A stretch of 64,000 nt of DNA, taken from NCBI GenBank assembly GCA_037318855.1, contig CP134874.1, positions 1,116,598 through 1,180,597 on the forward strand. The letters run 5' to 3'. Below are positions 61,597 through 64,000 of the stretch, in pieces. Position 1 is the stretch's first letter; every line of letters starts with the position of its first letter. The stretch is from Candidatus Sedimenticola sp. (ex Thyasira tokunagai) (GTDB taxonomy: Bacteria; Pseudomonadota; Gammaproteobacteria; Chromatiales; Chromatiaceae). The notes beneath the pieces are model-generated. The model made no database searches and was not told where the DNA came from. It saw only the letters and a list, made by a program, of their open reading frames with translations. A program made the translations under genes and the position numbers.

Positions 61597-62775
61597 ATGA
61601 CTTTTGAATTAATGGATGCTTACAGTCAGAACGCGGTAATCAAAGTGGTTGGTGTTGGCGGTGGTGGCGGAAATGCCATCCACCATATGTTGAACGCCAA
61701 TATTGAAGGCGTTGACTTCATCTGTGCCAACACGGATGCTCAGGCACTGCGCAACAGTGAGGTACGTACCTTGCTGCAGTTGGGTACCAATGTGACCAAG
61801 GGACTTGGCGCGGGTGCTGACCCGGAGGTTGGGCGTGATGCGGCACTGGAAGATAAAGAGAGAATTCAGGAAGCGCTGCAGGGTGCAGACATGGTGTTTA
61901 TCACAGCAGGTATGGGTGGTGGAACCGGTACGGGGGCGGCACCGGTAGTGGCTGAAGTGGCACGCGACCTTGGTATTCTTACCGTGGCTGTAGTCACCAA
62001 GCCGTTCCCGTTCGAAGGCGGTAAACGGATGAAGGTGGCGGAACAGGGGATCGAGGAGCTGGGCCAGTATGTGGACTCGCTGATTACCATTCCGAACGAG
62101 AAGCTCCTGGCGGTGCTGGGTCGGGATATGAGCCTCCTTAATGCCTTTAAGTCGGCTAACGACGTGTTGCAAGGTGCGGTTCAGGGTATTGCAGAGCTGA
62201 TCACCCGCCCCGGTCTGATCAATGTCGACTTTGCCGATGTGCGTACAGTGATGGCTGAGATGGGTGTTGCCATGATGGGTTCCGGTAGCGCCAAGGGAGA
62301 GACGCGCGCACGGGAAGCGGCGGAAGAGGCGATTCGCAGTCCATTACTTGAAGATATCAACCTCTCTGGAGCTAAAGGAATTCTGGTCAATATTACCGCC
62401 GGACTCGATCTCTCTATCGGTGAGTTTGATGAGGTCGGCAGCACGGTGAAAGAGTTTGCCTGTGATGATGCTACGGTAGTAGTGGGCACAGTGATCGATG
62501 CTGAAATGAGTGATGAATTGCGTGTGACCGTTGTTGCCACCGGGTTGGGTGAGTTGAGTGGTGCAGTCAATCAGCCGACTTTGGAGGAGGCCGCTCCTGT
62601 TCGCCTGGTCAATTCAGATATTGTTGAACCGAATGCGGAAGATTATCGCAATATGGATAGCCCAACTGTGGTGCGTAAGGGACGTCAGGCGGCACAATCC
62701 TTTGTAGATGCGGCTCAGGAGCAGAATATGGACTACCTGGATATCCCCGCATTTCTTCGTCGGCAAGCTGACTGA
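61597..62775 (+). CDS. ftsZ: cell division GTPase FtsZ
   Basis: 392 residues. GTP loop GGGTGTGA at residues 107-114, T7 loop [10 protein letters not shown] (co-catalytic Asp), and the C-terminal peptide D379[10 protein letters not shown] for FtsA and ZipA binding. Forms the division ring. GGAGAG precedes ATG. Last division gene; lpxC follows after 240 bp. Confidence 0.98.
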   Translation: MTFELMDAYSQNAVIKVVGVGGGGGNAIHHMLNANIEGVDFICANTDAQALRNSEVRTLLQLGTNVTKGLGAGADPEVGRDAALEDKERIQEALQGADMVFITAGMGGGTGTGAAPVVAEVARDLGILTVAVVTKPFPFEGGKRMKVAEQGIEELGQYVDSLITIPNEKLLAVLGRDMSLLNAFKSANDVLQGAVQGIAELITRPGLINVDFADVRTVMAEMGVAMMGSGSAKGETRAREAAEEAIRSPLLEDINLSGAKGILVNITAGLDLSIGEFDEVGSTVKEFACDDATVVVGTVIDAEMSDELRVTVVATGLGELSGAVNQPTLEEAAPVRLVNSDIVEPNAEDYRNMDSPTVVRKGRQAAQSFVDAAQEQNMDYLDIPAFLRRQAD

Positions 62776-63015
62776 AGGGGAGTGGAAAGAGGAAATAACT
62801 TGAAATAGAGAGGTAAAACTGTTTAATATCCGGGAATACCCTAGGATAGTATCGGGGTGTCGGCCTGTGGGGCCGAGTCATTAAAGCTCGTGGGATAGGG
62901 CGTTTATGAGGCTATGGTGATTTCTGATCACCCAGAGGCAGTGCCTTATTAGGATGTATATTACTATTTTTTCCGGTGGAAAACCGGGTAGGGACAGTTT
63001 GGGGATTACTCATAA
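62776..63015. other. ftsZ-lpxC intergenic region
   Basis: Contains a small hairpin with arms TCGGCC and GGCCGA (62860-62876) without a U-run and otherwise no recognised site. It probably holds an lpxC promoter that was not identified. Confidence 0.4.
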
Positions 63016-63930
63016 ATGATACGCCAGCGTACGCTTAAAAATGTAATACGTGCCACTGGAGTGGGCTTGCACACGGGAGAGAAGGTCTACCTGACCTTAC
63101 GGCCGGCTGCGGTCAATACCGGCATTATTTTTTGCCGGACCGACCTGGAAGAGCCGGTTGAAATAGCCGCTTGTCCAGACAATGTGGGTGATACACGGCT
63201 CTCCACCACCCTGGAGCAGGATGGTGTAAAGATCTCAACGGTTGAACACCTGCTCTCTGCATTTGCTGGTCTCGGTATTGATAACGCCTACGTAGACGTT
63301 AGTGCCGCTGAAGTACCTATTATGGACGGCAGTGCCGGCCCATTTGTCTTCCTTATTCAATCTGCGGGTGTTGAAGAGCAGAACGCAGCCAAGCGTTTTA
63401 TTCGTATCAAGCGCAAATTGGTTGTGGAGGATGATGATAAGCATGCCGCCTTCGAGCCATTCGATGGTTTTAAAGTATCGTTTGGTATCGATTTTGAGCA
63501 TCCTGCATTTGTCGACCGTTCAAAGTCCGCCATTATCGATTTCTCCTCGACCTCTTTTGTCAAAGAGGTGAGTCGTGCTCGTACTTTTGGTTTTCTCCGC
63601 GATATCGAAATGTTGCGGGAGCGTGAACTGGCTCTCGGTGGCAGCATGGACAACGCGATCGTTGTTGACGACTACAGGGTGCTCAACGAAGATGGACTCC
63701 GTTACGAGGATGAATTTGTAAAACACAAGATCCTCGATGCTATTGGTGATCTCTATCTATTGGGGCATAGCCTGATTGGTGCCTTTAGCGGTTACAAGTC
63801 AGGCCATGAGTTGAATAACAGGTTGTTGAAAGCGCTGCTGGCTGATGCAGATGCCTGGGAAGAGGTAACCTTTGAAGAGGAGGGAGCCGGGGTGCCCATC
63901 TCCTATATGAAGCCGGTGCAGGCCTCCTGA
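63016..63930 (+). CDS. lpxC: UDP-3-O-acyl-GlcNAc deacetylase LpxC
   Basis: 304 residues, zinc enzyme that commits the lipid A pathway. [45 protein letters not shown] with the first zinc histidine, and [35 protein letters not shown] with the second histidine, aspartate and catalytic histidine are all intact. Length is close to E. coli LpxC (305). Its presence confirms a Gram-negative outer membrane with lipopolysaccharide. Confidence 0.97.
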   Translation: MIRQRTLKNVIRATGVGLHTGEKVYLTLRPAAVNTGIIFCRTDLEEPVEIAACPDNVGDTRLSTTLEQDGVKISTVEHLLSAFAGLGIDNAYVDVSAAEVPIMDGSAGPFVFLIQSAGVEEQNAAKRFIRIKRKLVVEDDDKHAAFEPFDGFKVSFGIDFEHPAFVDRSKSAIIDFSSTSFVKEVSRARTFGFLRDIEMLRERELALGGSMDNAIVVDDYRVLNEDGLRYEDEFVKHKILDAIGDLYLLGHSLIGAFSGYKSGHELNNRLLKALLADADAWEEVTFEEEGAGVPISYMKPVQAS

Positions 63931-64000
63931 TACTCCGACCCCAGTTTAGTTATTTAGCTTTGCCGCTATTTGCGGTGCCGTGCCAGTCGTTTCATGGCCG

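Overview
The window looks like a chromosomal segment of a gammaproteobacterium that oxidises reduced sulfur compounds, probably of the Chromatiales/Sedimenticola type. The reasons are a cytoplasmic sulfite dehydrogenase operon of the soeABC type, a type A RNase P RNA directly upstream of mraZ, a complete gammaproteobacterial dcw order (mraZ to ftsZ, then lpxC), a meso-diaminopimelate type MurE, and the small housekeeping families YaeQ, YcgN, DUF3549 and TrhP/YegQ. The species cannot be fixed from this sequence alone. LAYOUT. 1-10350 (minus strand): a Tad/Flp pilus locus with two Flp pilin genes, an unusual AAA+ ATPase, CpaB/RcpC, the secretin RcpA, a small lipoprotein, TadG and two TadE-like pseudopilins, TadZ and the motor ATPase TadA (cut by the window edge). 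10500-15508 (plus): soeABC with a perfect FNR-type box upstream and a repeat wedged between soeB and soeC; then an exported alpha/beta hydrolase. 16870-26191: a visibly more A+T-rich, decaying glycan/polyprenol glycosyltransferase island (four GT87-like genes, GtrB, GtrA, a GT39-like gene). It contains a tandem duplication of a gtrA-GT87 pair in which each copy has lost the opposite gene, two one-base frameshifts, and two copies of a ~280 bp structured element, plus a shortened relative. 26306-33918: housekeeping genes (DnaQ-like exonuclease, Nei, TrhP, YaeQ/DUF3549/YcgN operon, an MBL-fold hydrolase, dodecin). 33960-41685 (minus): an aerotolerance-type moxR-DUF58-DUF4381-batABCD operon. 41928-44055 (minus): argD-argF. 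44377-63930 (plus): rnpB, then the dcw cluster and lpxC. HOW THE PARTS WORK TOGETHER. The Tad genes build a Flp pilus through secretin, motor and pseudopilins. SoeABC oxidises cytoplasmic sulfite and passes electrons to the quinone pool. The glycosyltransferase island probably decorated surface polymers using polyprenyl-phosphate donors. The Bat/MoxR operon is a von Willebrand/AAA+ chaperone-type envelope system. The dcw cluster makes lipid II and the divisome. MOST INTERESTING. The two ~280 bp plus-strand elements (19762-20042 and 25015-25294) carry paired-base changes between copies, so they look like a mobile, structured RNA. Removing each one restores an open reading frame. The best guess is an ORF-less HEARO/omega-RNA-like element of the IS200/IS605-IscB/TnpB world; no nuclease or transposase gene lies in the window. 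A second notable item is an overlooked 53-codon ORF (57472-57633) translationally coupled to both murC and murB.
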